Assembly (NCBI GenBank): GCA_040901795.1
Contig: JBBDYH010000135.1
Location: forward strand, 17,152-81,151
DNA from: JBBDYH01 sp040901795
GTDB taxonomy: Bacteria; Planctomycetota; Planctomycetia; Pirellulales; JALHPA01
Direction: 5' to 3'
DNA: 64,000 nucleotides
A program made the translations under genes and the position numbers. Below the pieces are notes generated by a model. That model did no database searches, had not been told where the DNA came from, and was given only the letters and a program-made list of their open reading frames with translations. Positions 7,601 through 14,696 of the stretch are shown piece after piece. The first letter of the stretch is position 1, and each line of letters starts with the position of its first letter.

Positions 7601-8171
7601 TCTCGGCCGGTACGATGTCGATGACGGTCAAGCCGCGGCTTTGCGACGTTGCGGTCTTGCGACCCAATGGGCTGTCAGCGGGTATGTCGCTTGGCTGCGG
7701 AAGCCGCAAGACTACTCGGTCGCCCACCTTGGTTTGTAGTTCGCTTGCCAGCGTCTGGTTGAGCACAACCTCGTTGAGCTTAGGCAGGCGGCTGGGCTGC
7801 ACGTCACCTTGTCGCCAGAAGCGCTCGTCCGCCCCGACGACCGTGACGTCGCTTGCGCGCCGAGTGTTTTCTCCCGGGCGATCGAGGGTGCCCTGGAGCA
7901 GCATTGCGGGGAACACGTCGCGGTAACAATCGGCGATCCGCTCGGCCGTTTCGTCGACCAATTCGGTGCGAAAAAACCGTTGCGTGAGGAGCACTGAGTC
8001 GATCTCACCCAGCCGATCGAGCGCCAGATGCTGCAAGCTGCCGCGGACCGAGTCCCCCACCAACAGCGCCCCGGTAAGCACCGCCGTCCCAGCCGCCACG
8101 CCCAGCGCCACCGCGGCGTTGATTCGCAGGTGATAGGCGAGAGAGCGGAGGACCAATGTGAGCGCGGACAT
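4656..8171 (-). CDS. large FtsX-type ABC transporter permease
   Basis: This 1171-aa protein has FtsX/MacB-like permease architecture: one N-terminal membrane helix (about 15-38), then a large extracytoplasmic domain up to about 530. A cluster of helices (about 530-690) carries the FtsX signature region RAAEIGVLLATGISQRKTR. Two further helices follow, then a second soluble domain. The C-terminal helices include a second FtsX-like motif, RGEFALLRATGFRRRRLG. Such permeases pair with LolD/MacB-type ATPases in lipoprotein release, mechanotransmission or export; the ATPase gene is immediately upstream. ATG 8171 is chosen over the TTG three codons earlier. It is much longer than usual LolC/E (~400 aa). 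The cargo is unknown. Confidence 0.88.
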   Translation of the reverse strand: MSALTLVLRSLAYHLRINAAVALGVAAGTAVLTGALLVGDSVRGSLQHLALDRLGEIDSVLLTQRFFRTELVDETAERIADCYRDVFPAMLLQGTLDRPGENTRRASDVTVVGADERFWRQGDVQPSRLPKLNEVVLNQTLASELQTKVGDRVVLRLPQPSDIPADSPLGRKTATSQSRGLTVIDIVPAESLGRFGLRPTQQNVFNAFTNVETLQDLLEQPGKVNAMFVADRVSEGGETGSNTDCQSALERALQPRLVDYGIQIEKTDRGYFHFISERMLIEPPAAQAILRDFAKDGAQPVLVYLANYIKATKVGKEAKIPYSTIAAVDFTSEPPLGPLTTIDGRTITRLDQEETANDAEIILNSWAADDMRDQGVDLKIGDPITLDFFLPETTHGSVHETSATFKLAGVVPLDGIANDPNFTPELQGVTDQESIANWDPPFPYDAKRVRTVKPNDQDERYWDEYKATPKGFISLATGQSMWRSRFGAVTSIRIPATEGMTVESLAARVEKEIDPASMGFTFLPVKAQGLEAAAGTTSFNFLFLGFSFFIIAAAVMLIALLFKLGVDQRAAEIGVLLATGISQRKTRWLLVAEGAIVAAVGALVGVAGGIGYAWLMIYGLNHWWTAAIVTPFLDLYITPLSLVIGCAVGLWIAVLTIAWSMRQMRRASIRRMLAGQIAEERFSRRGRRAWAPILAVAMLIVAVGVLTFATQLSGEAQAGAFVGSGALVLGGLLTTVWHSLRSERRSSSLISHSSGGSLARLAVRNGARAPLRSTLTIGLVATATFLIVAISAFRLDPPDDIGDPNTGSGGFQLIAESDQPIYQDLSTAAGRSEAGFDDAHEAAVGGATVIPLRVQSGDDASCLNLYQPQQPKVVSISPPSQQGRFVWSQTAAQDERERENPWLLLMKSNIPTDEGGVPQYDKPNNPVPVVLDENTAKYSFHLSGVGDRFTIEDGRGNEIPVEVVGLLKNSVFQGDLLMGDYYFFLHFPDVNGFRMFLIETPEFFVENPDRELDRVGQAFESALSDYGFDVERTSDRLASFMAVQNTYLSTFQSLGGLGLLLGTFGLATVQLRNVLERRGEFALLRATGFRRRRLGRLVMLENAALLCFGLGTGVLAALVAILPNLLQGDASIPWLSLAGTLALVLAVGLLAGLVAVRATIRAPLLEGLRGE

Positions 8172-8200
8172 CGTTATCAATAAAAGCGGGATTTAGCGAG

Positions 8201-8290
8201 CCGAATGGGGAATGTGCGAATGGGGAATGCGGAATCGCAAAGCGTAATTCATTCCCCATTCCCCATTCCAATCATTCCCCATTTGCCTCC
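8201..8290. repeat. inverted pair of GGGGAAT heptamer arrays (ATPase/permease gap)
   Basis: The left arm (8203-8240) reads AATGGGGAATGTGCGAATGG and onward; the right arm (8247-8286) is ATTCCCCATTCCCCATTCC and onward. The whole gap between the ABC ATPase stop (8298) and the permease ATG (8171) is mostly this element, so it lies inside a probable transcript. Confidence 0.85.
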
Positions 8291-8297
8291 GTTCAAT

Positions 8298-8972
8298 TCA
8301 TCGTTCGACCAACCGCCCCTCATCGATCTCCATTCTACGGCCAAACAGCGACGCAAGCTGCTCGCTGTGTGTGACCACCACGAGCATCGTGTTCTCGGTG
8401 CGTTGCATCTCCAGCAACAGCTTGCCGACGGCGGCGGCGCTCGTGCGGTCCAGGTTGCCCGTCGGCTCGTCGGCCAGGAGCAGGGCAGGGGAGCGGATCA
8501 GCGCGCGAGCAATCGCCGCACGTTGACGTTCGCCGCCTGATAGCTCGGCCGGTCGGTGATCGAGGCGTTGCGATAGCCCGACTCGATCAAGCAGCATCTT
8601 TGCACGCTCGACCGCTGCGGGTGTCGCGGCGCCGTTGGCGATCGTTGGCAAGAGTACGTTTTCGATCACGGAGCATTGCGGCAAGAGGTAGTGGTCCTGA
8701 AAGACAAAGCCGATCCGCTGGTTGCGAAAGTCGGCCAACTGTGGCTCCGCAAGCCGTGTGACGTCTTGCCCTTGCAGTTCGACGCGGCCGCTCGTCGCCT
8801 GGTCCAGTGTGCCGATGATGTAGAGCAGCGTGCTCTTGCCGGAGCCGCTGGGCCCCAGGATCGCCAGGTTCTCACCCGCCGATAGCGACAACGACGCGCC
8901 GCGAAGCACCACCAGCGGATCGGCGCGGGTGGGGAACTCTTTTGTGATGTTCTCGACGAGGAGGTCAGGCAT
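8298..8972 (-). CDS. ABC transporter ATP-binding protein, LolD/MacB type
   Basis: This 224-aa ATPase has all the catalytic motifs: Walker A GPSGSGKST, the Q-loop region FVFQDHYLLPQ, the signature LSGGERQRAAIARAL, Walker B ALLLADEP followed by TGNLD, and the switch His in VVVTHSEQ. The length and the TGNLD sequence fit the LolD/FtsE/MacB subgroup that works with FtsX-type permeases. The frame is open further upstream, but only through translated GGGGAAT repeats, so the start is ATG 8972 (MPDLLVENITKEF). It is flanked on both sides by the same heptamer hairpin family. Confidence 0.95.
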   Translation of the reverse strand: MPDLLVENITKEFPTRADPLVVLRGASLSLSAGENLAILGPSGSGKSTLLYIIGTLDQATSGRVELQGQDVTRLAEPQLADFRNQRIGFVFQDHYLLPQCSVIENVLLPTIANGAATPAAVERAKMLLDRVGLSQRLDHRPAELSGGERQRAAIARALIRSPALLLADEPTGNLDRTSAAAVGKLLLEMQRTENTMLVVVTHSEQLASLFGRRMEIDEGRLVER

Positions 8973-8973
8973 T

Positions 8974-9066
8974 TCGCAATGGGGAATGATTGGAATGGGG
9001 AATGGGGAATGGGTGGGGTCGAGCGACAAATGCTGCGCATTCCCCATTCCCCATTCGCTCATTCCG
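8974..9066. repeat. second inverted pair of GGGGAAT heptamer arrays
   Basis: The left arm (8977-9012) reads CAATGGGGAATGATTGGAAT and onward; the right arm (9037-9064) is CATTCCCCATTCCCCATTCG and onward. It sits between the ATPase start and the stop codon of the prenyltransferase-repeat gene. It repeats the heptamer of the 8201-8290 element, so the ATPase gene is bracketed by two hairpins of one family. Confidence 0.85.
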
Positions 9067-9988
9067 CATTTGCAGCAAGTGCGATCGTCCCCAACCCATA
9101 AAACGTGTACTCGACATCAGGCACCTGGTCCCAGACTGCGCCGAGGAAGCCCCCCTCAGGCTGTTCCAATTGCTTAGCGTAGCGATGGACCGCGGGAACG
9201 TCGATCTCGCCGAGCGCGTTCAAGTCCGCCAGCGTAAGACATCCGGTGAACGTGCTCAAGAGATCGGCGATCGGGATGCGGGTGTTTGCACGCAGACCCC
9301 CTTCGTCGGTCTGCATCTCGACCAAAAAGTCGAGCGTCGATTCGCGCGTGGATTCGTCCAGCGCGTCGAGGATTCGCAGCAGGCCGATTGCAGCCGCCGT
9401 TGGGTTGGTGCCGCTGCGCTTCATCTGCGGCATTTCGACAAAACCGCCGTCGTCGCGCTGCCGCGAGTGGACAAAAGCGACAATGTGGTCCGGTTCAATG
9501 ACCGGCTGCTGGATCAATTGCTGCGAGAGTACGACTAAGAACGTGTGGTACATGCTGCTCGCGGCGCCTTCATCGGTTTTAGCATACCCGCCGTCATCGC
9601 GGCGAAAGGCTTCGAGCGCACGGGCGATGTTCTGCTGCCAACCGCCGGCGCCGCCGTCGAAAACGTCGATGCCCGCCGCGAAATCCAACAGCGCCGCACC
9701 GTAGATCAGCGAAAGAAAATCCACCATCGGCACTTGCCGCGAGAGCTGCGATCGCAGATAGCCCGCCGCACGGTCAGCAACTTCGCCTTGCAGATGCCCT
9801 AGTAGGGCGAGCCCCCGCAGCGCAAAGCCGGTGTAGTACAAGTCGCTACCACCCTCGCGGCCGCGAAAACCGCCGTCCGGTTGCTGGAACGTTTTCAGAA
9901 ACCCAGCGTGCCGGTCGCGCGTGTCGTCTAGGAGCGTTTCGAGGCCCGATGCCAGCCGCAGTGTGAGAGATTCCAGGTAGGCTGGCAT
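9059..9988 (-). CDS. prenyltransferase/squalene-oxidase repeat protein
   Basis: This 309-aa protein has repeated QW/PFTB-type motifs spaced along an alpha-toroid: QQPDGGFRGREGGSDLYYT (about 35-53), RRDDGGYAKTDEGAASSMYH (about 128-147), RQRDDGGFVEMP (about 180), EMQTDEGGLRANTR (about 230) and QPEGGFLGAVWDQVPDVEYT (about 275). This is the fold of the beta subunits of protein prenyltransferases and of terpene cyclases. No obvious cyclase DxDD acid motif is seen, and zinc ligands cannot be placed with confidence. It is soluble and heads the operon-like run with the ABC ATPase and permease, so it may act on a lipid or protein that they move; that is inference. Confidence 0.82.
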   Translation of the reverse strand: MPAYLESLTLRLASGLETLLDDTRDRHAGFLKTFQQPDGGFRGREGGSDLYYTGFALRGLALLGHLQGEVADRAAGYLRSQLSRQVPMVDFLSLIYGAALLDFAAGIDVFDGGAGGWQQNIARALEAFRRDDGGYAKTDEGAASSMYHTFLVVLSQQLIQQPVIEPDHIVAFVHSRQRDDGGFVEMPQMKRSGTNPTAAAIGLLRILDALDESTRESTLDFLVEMQTDEGGLRANTRIPIADLLSTFTGCLTLADLNALGEIDVPAVHRYAKQLEQPEGGFLGAVWDQVPDVEYTFYGLGTIALAANAE

Positions 9989-10019
9989 CGATCAATCGAA
10001 GGTCAAATCTTGCCGAAGT

Positions 10020-10598
10020 CTACCGATTTCGGCAGTTCGTGAGAACCACTTTGCACTTCATCGATTGTACTCTCGTCGGTTGCTCGGTGGCCACTCTGAG
10101 ATTTGCCGAACTCCCGTTGTTGGTGAATGCCACAAACATGTCAGATCGGTCGTTCAACTCGTGAAGCAGTTCTCCACCTGGCCGCAAATCTGGCTGGTCG
10201 AGGGCCAGACAATAGGCTTTGGGGAGCTTAACGTCGATGCTGACGAACGACGACCGAAGACAATGGTGCACAAGGAGCAGAAGTTTTTCGTCCATGGGTG
10301 CTCGATCCCAATAGCCTCTTTGAATGCAACATTCACCGTTGCGCGCGCTTTCGAGAACCGCCGACCAGCGCTGCCAGCCGTTCGCCCAAACGAACACACA
10401 GTCCAATTGCGATCGGCCATCCAAGTCAAATTGAAACGTATCCGATTGGTTGATCAGAAGACTCGAAATGGATCGTTCACCCGTCATTGGGCGCGCCCAT
10501 TTGCCTTCCTCTTTCACGGCGTGAATCTCAACCACCGGTGCGGCTTGCGTCGGGAACGGCAACACGCTGACTACAAGTAGTGTGAAAAATGGCGGCAT
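10020..10598 (-). CDS. exported protein of unknown function
   Basis: This 192-aa protein begins MPPFFTLLVVSVLPFPTQA, a short signal peptide with an A-type cleavage site near residue 19. ATG 10598 is chosen because a strong GAGGAGGT Shine-Dalgarno precedes it; the frame continues upstream into the thioesterase gene but without such a site. The mature part holds several Cys (QLDCVFVW, GECCIQRG, HHCLRS), suggesting disulphides. No domain is recognised. It lies directly downstream of the thioesterase on the same strand. Confidence 0.7.
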   Translation of the reverse strand: MPPFFTLLVVSVLPFPTQAAPVVEIHAVKEEGKWARPMTGERSISSLLINQSDTFQFDLDGRSQLDCVFVWANGWQRWSAVLESARNGECCIQRGYWDRAPMDEKLLLLVHHCLRSSFVSIDVKLPKAYCLALDQPDLRPGGELLHELNDRSDMFVAFTNNGSSANLRVATEQPTRVQSMKCKVVLTNCRNR

Positions 10599-10632
10599 GT
10601 TTGGACCTCCTCGATGCGATTTAAACGCATGC

Positions 10633-11061
10633 TTAAGAGGCACTACCCGCCACAAATGGCCTTAGTTTCTCTACCATCACCTTTGGTATTGCGATTCCTT
10701 GCAGCGGCTGGCCGTGCGACATTCGGCAGCAAACCGCCACGATTTTTCCTTCGGCGACGCGGCGGCCCGCGTGATCGACGGTGAACTGATAGGTGACGCT
10801 TTTCTCACCCAGCCGCGCAATCACCAGCTCGATATCGAGCTGGTCCTCGAACTTCACGGCGCCTTTGAAGTCGCAGCTTGCCGAGACGCGCGGCCAGCCG
10901 AGCTGACCTTTCGTGTCGCTCGTCACCACACTCAGTCCTAGGCTCCGCAGAAACTCATGTTCGACCGACTCCAGCACCGTGAAGAAGGCGGAGAAGTGCA
11001 TGATCCCGGCCATGTCAGTATCGCGGAACTCGACGCGGCGCGTAGTGCGGAAGGCAGACAT
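10633..11061 (-). CDS. acyl-CoA thioesterase, 4HBT hotdog family
   Basis: This 142-aa single hotdog domain has the 4-hydroxybenzoyl-CoA thioesterase hallmark FRDTDMAGIMHFSAFF at 12-27. The Asp aligned with the catalytic residue is Asp16, followed by the AG turn and the helix. Length and start (MSAFRTTRRVEF) match YbgC-like enzymes, which hydrolyse acyl-CoA or acyl-ACP in the cytosol. The substrate is not determinable. It does not overlap the exported-protein gene downstream. Confidence 0.88.
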   Translation of the reverse strand: MSAFRTTRRVEFRDTDMAGIMHFSAFFTVLESVEHEFLRSLGLSVVTSDTKGQLGWPRVSASCDFKGAVKFEDQLDIELVIARLGEKSVTYQFTVDHAGRRVAEGKIVAVCCRMSHGQPLQGIAIPKVMVEKLRPFVAGSAS

Positions 11062-11064
11062 AAG

Positions 11065-11230
11065 GATGAACGATGAATGCGGAACGATGAACGGGCAAGA
11101 GTCAAACGCAAGGTGAACTCAGGATCCGGCAGACGGACTACCCCCAGTGTAAACAACCATGAGCGATGGCGCAAAGAAAAACGGGCGCATCGGCCCGTTC
11201 ATCATTCATCGTTCCGCGTTCATCGTTGTC
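11065..11230. repeat. inverted pair of GATGAAC heptamer arrays
   Basis: The left arm (about 11065-11098) is GATGAACGATGAATGCGGAA and onward. The right arm (about 11189-11230) is the complement (GTTCATCATTCATCGTTCC, then CGTTCATCG). About 90 bp lies between. It fills the gap between the thioesterase start and the rpsR stop. Confidence 0.8.
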
Positions 11231-11234
11231 CGTG

Positions 11235-11510
11235 TCATTCTCCGACGTACGGCAACAGTGCCATGAAGCGCGCCCGCTTGATTGCGGTCGTCACCGCGTG
11301 CTGGCTGGCGGCGGTGCAGCCGCTCTTGCGGCGGCTGACGATCTTGCCTTGGCGGTTGGTGAGCTTGGTCAACAGCTCGACGTCCTTGTAGTCAATCCAC
11401 AACGGCCGCGGCCGCTGGCCGTCGATAAAGATCGGGTCTTTCTTCTTGCCGCGGGGCTTGGCCTTGGCCCGCTTCCGCATCGGCTTTTCGCGTCGTCCAA
11501 AGGGGGGCAT
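11235..11510 (-). CDS. rpsR: 30S ribosomal protein S18 (bS18)
   Basis: This 91-aa basic protein ends with the S18 core: DYKDVELLTKLTNRQGKIV, then SRRKSGCTAASQHAVTTAIK and RARFMALLPYV. The N-terminus is Lys/Arg-rich (MRKRAKAKPRGKKK). ATG 11510 gives the expected length; the frame is open for another 49 codons upstream, which looks non-coding and crosses the terminator at 11614-11644. It stands alone here, away from the rpsF/rplI partners common elsewhere. Confidence 0.93.
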   Translation of the reverse strand: MPPFGRREKPMRKRAKAKPRGKKKDPIFIDGQRPRPLWIDYKDVELLTKLTNRQGKIVSRRKSGCTAASQHAVTTAIKRARFMALLPYVGE

Positions 11511-11613
11511 AGTATTCTTGAGTGGTTTCGTTCTGGGTTTCAGGAAGACTACAAATCTATACCATTTACGGCGGTGATTCAACGGGTGGTCAGTGTTGCC
11601 GCAGGAAACAACA

Positions 11614-11644
11614 CACCCTCGGGCGAACGCATCGCCCGAGGGTG
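11614..11644 (-). terminator. hairpin terminator after the RRM gene
   Basis: A perfect 12-bp stem (CACCCTCGGGCG at 11614-11625 with CGCCCGAGGGTG at 11633-11644) has a 7-nt loop. In the minus direction it is followed by GTTGTTTCC, a weak T-rich stretch. It lies 47 bp after the stop of the RRM protein and before rpsR. Confidence 0.8.
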
Positions 11645-11690
11645 GTCTGGTTTTCATCCTGGAAGCTTGTCAAACAAGCAGACATGCCGC

Positions 11691-12041
11691 TTAGCGCCGG
11701 CCATAACCGCCGCCGCCGCCACGGTCCCCGCGGTCACCCCGGTCGCGGCCGTACCCGCCGCCGCCACCGCCCCCACCACCGCCCGGACGGGGCGTCTTCT
11801 CGCGCGCCTCGTTGACGGTGAGCGGACGGCCGCCAATGTTCTGGCCGTTGAGGGCCTGAATGGCGGAGTTCATCCCTTGTTCGTCATCCATCTCCACGAA
11901 ACCAAAACCTCGCGACCGGCCGGTCTCGCGGTCGGAGATGACCTCCGCCGATCGGACTGAGCCGTGTGCCGCAAACATCTGTTCCAACTCTGCCGACGTG
12001 GTCGTCCACGGCAGATTGCCCACATAGAGCCTCTTAGCCAT
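11691..12041 (-). CDS. RRM-domain RNA-binding protein with Gly-rich tail
   Basis: This 116-aa protein has a single RNA recognition motif: RNP2 LYVGNL at residues 5-10 and RNP1 RGFGFVEM near 45-52. It is followed by a Gly/Arg-rich tail (a run of Gly, then RDRGDRGDRGG). This matches the small glycine-rich RNA-binding proteins of cyanobacteria and planctomycetes, often linked to cold or stress RNA binding. ATG 12041 (MAKRLYVGNLPW) is chosen; the upstream extension has no homologous character. A terminator follows. The long leader up to 12245 may contain its promoter, but no clear site was found. Confidence 0.92.
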   Translation of the reverse strand: MAKRLYVGNLPWTTTSAELEQMFAAHGSVRSAEVISDRETGRSRGFGFVEMDDEQGMNSAIQALNGQNIGGRPLTVNEAREKTPRPGGGGGGGGGGYGRDRGDRGDRGGGGGYGRR

Positions 12042-12232
12042 CGCGAAACCTTTCGAACTGGGAGCCCGCCATAACTGAGGAGATACTGACCAGAAGGGAT
12101 GACGGGCTGGGCTCGGCTCCCAACCGCCGCGCTCGCCACTCAACCGGCTAACCCGCTAGTTTATCGAGAGGCACCGGGCGGAAGCAACAGAGTTTGCCGC
12201 GAATCCGAAAAATTGGGGAAGGCTGGGAAAGC

Positions 12233-12305
12233 TGGAGTTCAAGCTTTAACTTGTTTCCGGACAAGCTGAAGCTTGAACTCCAACCGCTTGAACTCCAACG
12301 CGCGG
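12233..12305. repeat. GGAGTTCAAGCTT hairpin
   Basis: TGGAGTTCAAGCTTTAACTT pairs with the complement ending AAGCTTGAACTCCA (12269-12288), with loop TTTCCGGA; a further CTTGAACTCCAAC copy follows. The element overlaps the 3' end of the glycosyltransferase gene and encodes its last residues. Single arms occur at 4633-4655 and 15439-15463. Confidence 0.75.
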
Positions 12306-13601
12306 TCCGCGGACGATGCGGCGGTACAGGTCGCGGTGCGCGGCGGCCATCGTTTCGGCCGTGTACCGCTCGTGGATGGCTGCGTGTCCGCGCAACCCGA
12401 GCTCGTCCGCCAGGGCAGAGTTTCGAATCAGGTCGCCCAGCTTGTCGGCCAGCGACCGCGGGTTTTCCGGTTCGCAGAGTAAGCCACCGCCGGTATCCTC
12501 GATGTATTCGGGAAACGTACCATGCGCGGGCAGCACGACGGGTACGGCGTTGGCCCACGCCTCGAGCACGGAGATGCCTTTGCTCTCATGATAAACCGTT
12601 GGCACCGCCATGAGATCGAGCGATTGAAGAAAGGCGATTTTCTCTGCTCGATCCAACTCGCCCGCGTACTCAAAGCGGTTGGCCAGACCGAGCTGCTCGG
12701 CGCGGCGGACGAGCGCCTCGTAGTAGGGGTCGTCGGCGGCCGACTTGTAACCGGCCACGCGCAGCCGCAGGGGCGGCAGCGTCTGATCTTCGCACAGCAG
12801 CGAGAACGCTTCGATCAGGAGGTGCAAACCTTTCTCGGGAGCAACGCGGGCGAAGTAACCGATCGTGGTCGTTGGATCAGCTCGGCCTTCGCGCGGCGGG
12901 CGTTTCCCGTGGCCGGCAAGGTTGAGGCCATGGCGGATCACGTCAATCCGCGAGCGGGGCACTTCCAGATACTCGGCCATGAAATCGGCGTAATAGTCGT
13001 TGAGCGCAACGAAGGCATCAATGTCGCGCGCCCGCTCCTTCAACAATCGGCGGGCTTCGCTGTAGTGCGGTTCGGTCAGACCTTCGAGGAAGATGTCTTC
13101 ACCGGCCAGGCCGCAGACGATCGGCACGCCGAGCCGCTGGCGAATTTGGCGCGCCGAGCCGGCAAGCATCGAGTTCGAAACGTGGACGACGTCCGGCTTG
13201 AAATCGCCCGCCATCCAGTGGACGAGCTTATTGAGCTCCTTGCGCTGCCGGCCGTGTTCGCCTTGTAATGTTGAAATCGTCAGCTCGCCCAACTGCCGCG
13301 CCTCCATGCCGCTGCTTTTGCGGCTCAACCAGGCCAATAGCCGCGGCGAATCGAACACGGCATCGACAAACCACGGCGTGTGACGGAAGAGCGCCGACTT
13401 CTGCTGCAAGTAGACATTCACACCGCCGAAGAACACGCGGGAGTAGCTGACATTCTCTTCGTCGGTGCGCAGCGGCGTGTACGTGGGAATGAGCAGGATC
13501 TCCTCGCCCAACTTACCCAATGCCGTTGCCAGTGTGTTGTCATGCAAACAGGCGCCGCAATAACGACCGGCGGCGCCTGCGCCCAGGTAAGCGATCTTCA
13601 T
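12246..13601 (-). CDS. glycosyltransferase family 4
   Basis: This 451-aa GT-B fold enzyme has an N-terminal acceptor domain starting MKIAYLGAGAAGRYCGACLH. Its C-terminal Rossmann half carries IGYFARVAPEKGLHLLIEAF (about 250) and the nucleotide-sugar site HESKGISVLEAWANAVPVV (about 340, the E-x7-E type signature), then PENPRSLADKL. It would transfer a sugar from an NDP-sugar to a lipid or polysaccharide acceptor at the inner membrane; the sugar is unknown. The last ~16 residues (GVQAVGVQASACPE) are encoded by a GGAGTTCAAGC repeat, so the native end was probably near RRIVRGPR. Confidence 0.92.
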   Translation of the reverse strand: MKIAYLGAGAAGRYCGACLHDNTLATALGKLGEEILLIPTYTPLRTDEENVSYSRVFFGGVNVYLQQKSALFRHTPWFVDAVFDSPRLLAWLSRKSSGMEARQLGELTISTLQGEHGRQRKELNKLVHWMAGDFKPDVVHVSNSMLAGSARQIRQRLGVPIVCGLAGEDIFLEGLTEPHYSEARRLLKERARDIDAFVALNDYYADFMAEYLEVPRSRIDVIRHGLNLAGHGKRPPREGRADPTTTIGYFARVAPEKGLHLLIEAFSLLCEDQTLPPLRLRVAGYKSAADDPYYEALVRRAEQLGLANRFEYAGELDRAEKIAFLQSLDLMAVPTVYHESKGISVLEAWANAVPVVLPAHGTFPEYIEDTGGGLLCEPENPRSLADKLGDLIRNSALADELGLRGHAAIHERYTAETMAAAHRDLYRRIVRGPRVGVQAVGVQASACPETS

Positions 13602-13639
13602 TGGATGATCAGTGTCTCACGAGTTGGCACGCTCATTGC

Positions 13640-13692
13640 CTGGATAATTGCAAATCGCAAATTGGCAATTTGAAATTTGCATTTTGCAATTC
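13640..13692. repeat. palindromic GCAAATT heptamer array
   Basis: GCAAATCGCAAATTGG is followed by its complement AATTTGCATTTTGCAATT. It has the same unit as the pair at 58171-58272. It separates the glycosyltransferase and HpcH/HpaI genes. Confidence 0.75.
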
Positions 13693-13696
13693 CGGC

Positions 13697-14494
13697 TCAG
13701 TACCGCGCCAGCTCCTTCGCCTTATGCTCCGGATCGAGCGCCTGGAGCGTCTCCTGTGCCAGTTGAGTCATCATACGCAGCTCGCTGCCGACGGCGAGGA
13801 ACTGCATGCCCTGCTTAGCGCGCGAAAGCGCGGCTGTAGGGGACATCGCATGAATACCGGTCGGCGTGCCGGTCTTCTTGCCGGCGGCGATGATGCGATC
13901 GATTGTCCGCTCGAACTCCTCGTCGGTCGCCTCGCGGCCGTTCGTCACGCGCATCTGCGCCCGCAGGTCGTTGGGACCGACAAAGATGGCGTCCACGCCC
14001 GGCAGGGCATAGATTGCTTCGGCGTTGGCCACGCCTTCGGGGCTTTCAGTTTGCAGAACGACGAGGAGCTGGTCATTGGCGCAGGCATAATAATCGCCGC
14101 TGGAGCAGTCGAAGTTGAGCGAATGCATTCCGCCGCCGACGCTGCGATTGCCCAGTGGCGGATACTTCGTCGCAGCCACGATGCACCGCGCTTGTTCCAC
14201 GGTATTGACCATCGGCGCGACAATGCCCCAGGCGCCCGCGTCGAGCGCCCGCTTGATGTCGCGATGGCACCCCTCCGGCACGCGGCACAGCGGCACGCAG
14301 CCGGCGTCGGCGATCGCCGCAAAGATGCCCGCCGCTTGCGACCAATCGATCGCCTGGTGCTCCATGTCGAGCGTGAGCCAGTCCCAGCCCATCCGCGCCA
14401 GCACACGCGTGGCATAAAGATCGCCCAACGAGAGCCAGGTGCCATAGGTCGGTTTCCCTTCCTGAAGTTTTTGCTTTACGGGGTTGGTTCGCAT
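13697..14494 (-). CDS. HpcH/HpaI-family 2-oxo acid aldolase
   Basis: This 265-aa TIM-barrel protein has the class II pyruvate aldolase pattern: GTWLSLGDLYATRVLARMG, then WLTLDMEHQAIDW (with the metal/active-site His), PLCRVPEG, GAWGIVAPMVNTVEQA, and DAIFVGPNDL near 190. Members cleave 2-keto-3-deoxy sugar acids or 4-hydroxy-2-oxoheptanedioate; the substrate cannot be assigned. ATG 14494 (MRTNPVKQKLQEGK) is chosen. Further upstream the frame crosses a repeat and the assembly gap. Confidence 0.9.
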   Translation of the reverse strand: MRTNPVKQKLQEGKPTYGTWLSLGDLYATRVLARMGWDWLTLDMEHQAIDWSQAAGIFAAIADAGCVPLCRVPEGCHRDIKRALDAGAWGIVAPMVNTVEQARCIVAATKYPPLGNRSVGGGMHSLNFDCSSGDYYACANDQLLVVLQTESPEGVANAEAIYALPGVDAIFVGPNDLRAQMRVTNGREATDEEFERTIDRIIAAGKKTGTPTGIHAMSPTAALSRAKQGMQFLAVGSELRMMTQLAQETLQALDPEHKAKELARY

Positions 14495-14526
14495 AACGAT
14501 TTCGCGTGCGGTGTCTTGAAAGGATT

Positions 14527-14601
14527 TGTTTAACCCGTGGCGGGNNNNNNNNNNGGCCGCAGGCGAGGCCGCACTGCCTCGCCTGCGGCTACGGGTTAAA
14601 C
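14527..14601. repeat. GTTTAACCCGTAGCC inverted repeat containing the gap
   Basis: GTTTAACCCGTGGCGG and GCTACGGGTTAAAC face each other across the gap. An inner GGCCGCAGGCGAGGC pairs with GCCTCGCCTGCGGC. It lies between the divergent aldolase and FKBP genes. Confidence 0.75.
14545..14554. other. assembly gap (10 N)
   Basis: Ten N bases occur within one arm of an inverted repeat. The number is likely a placeholder, so the real length and content are unknown. No gene is visibly broken by it. Confidence 0.98.
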
Positions 14602-14696
14602 GATTGCCGGGAGCGGCCCGCCGGCTACAATTCTCCGATTCCGAACTTCTGACCAGCATAGCAGATTCGCGCTTTCACTTGTGTAGGAGCCCTATC

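Noticed and set aside
11511..11657. 49-residue N-terminal extension of S18
   Set aside because: It crosses the terminator stem of the RRM gene and exceeds the family length; ATG 11510 gives the normal 91 aa.
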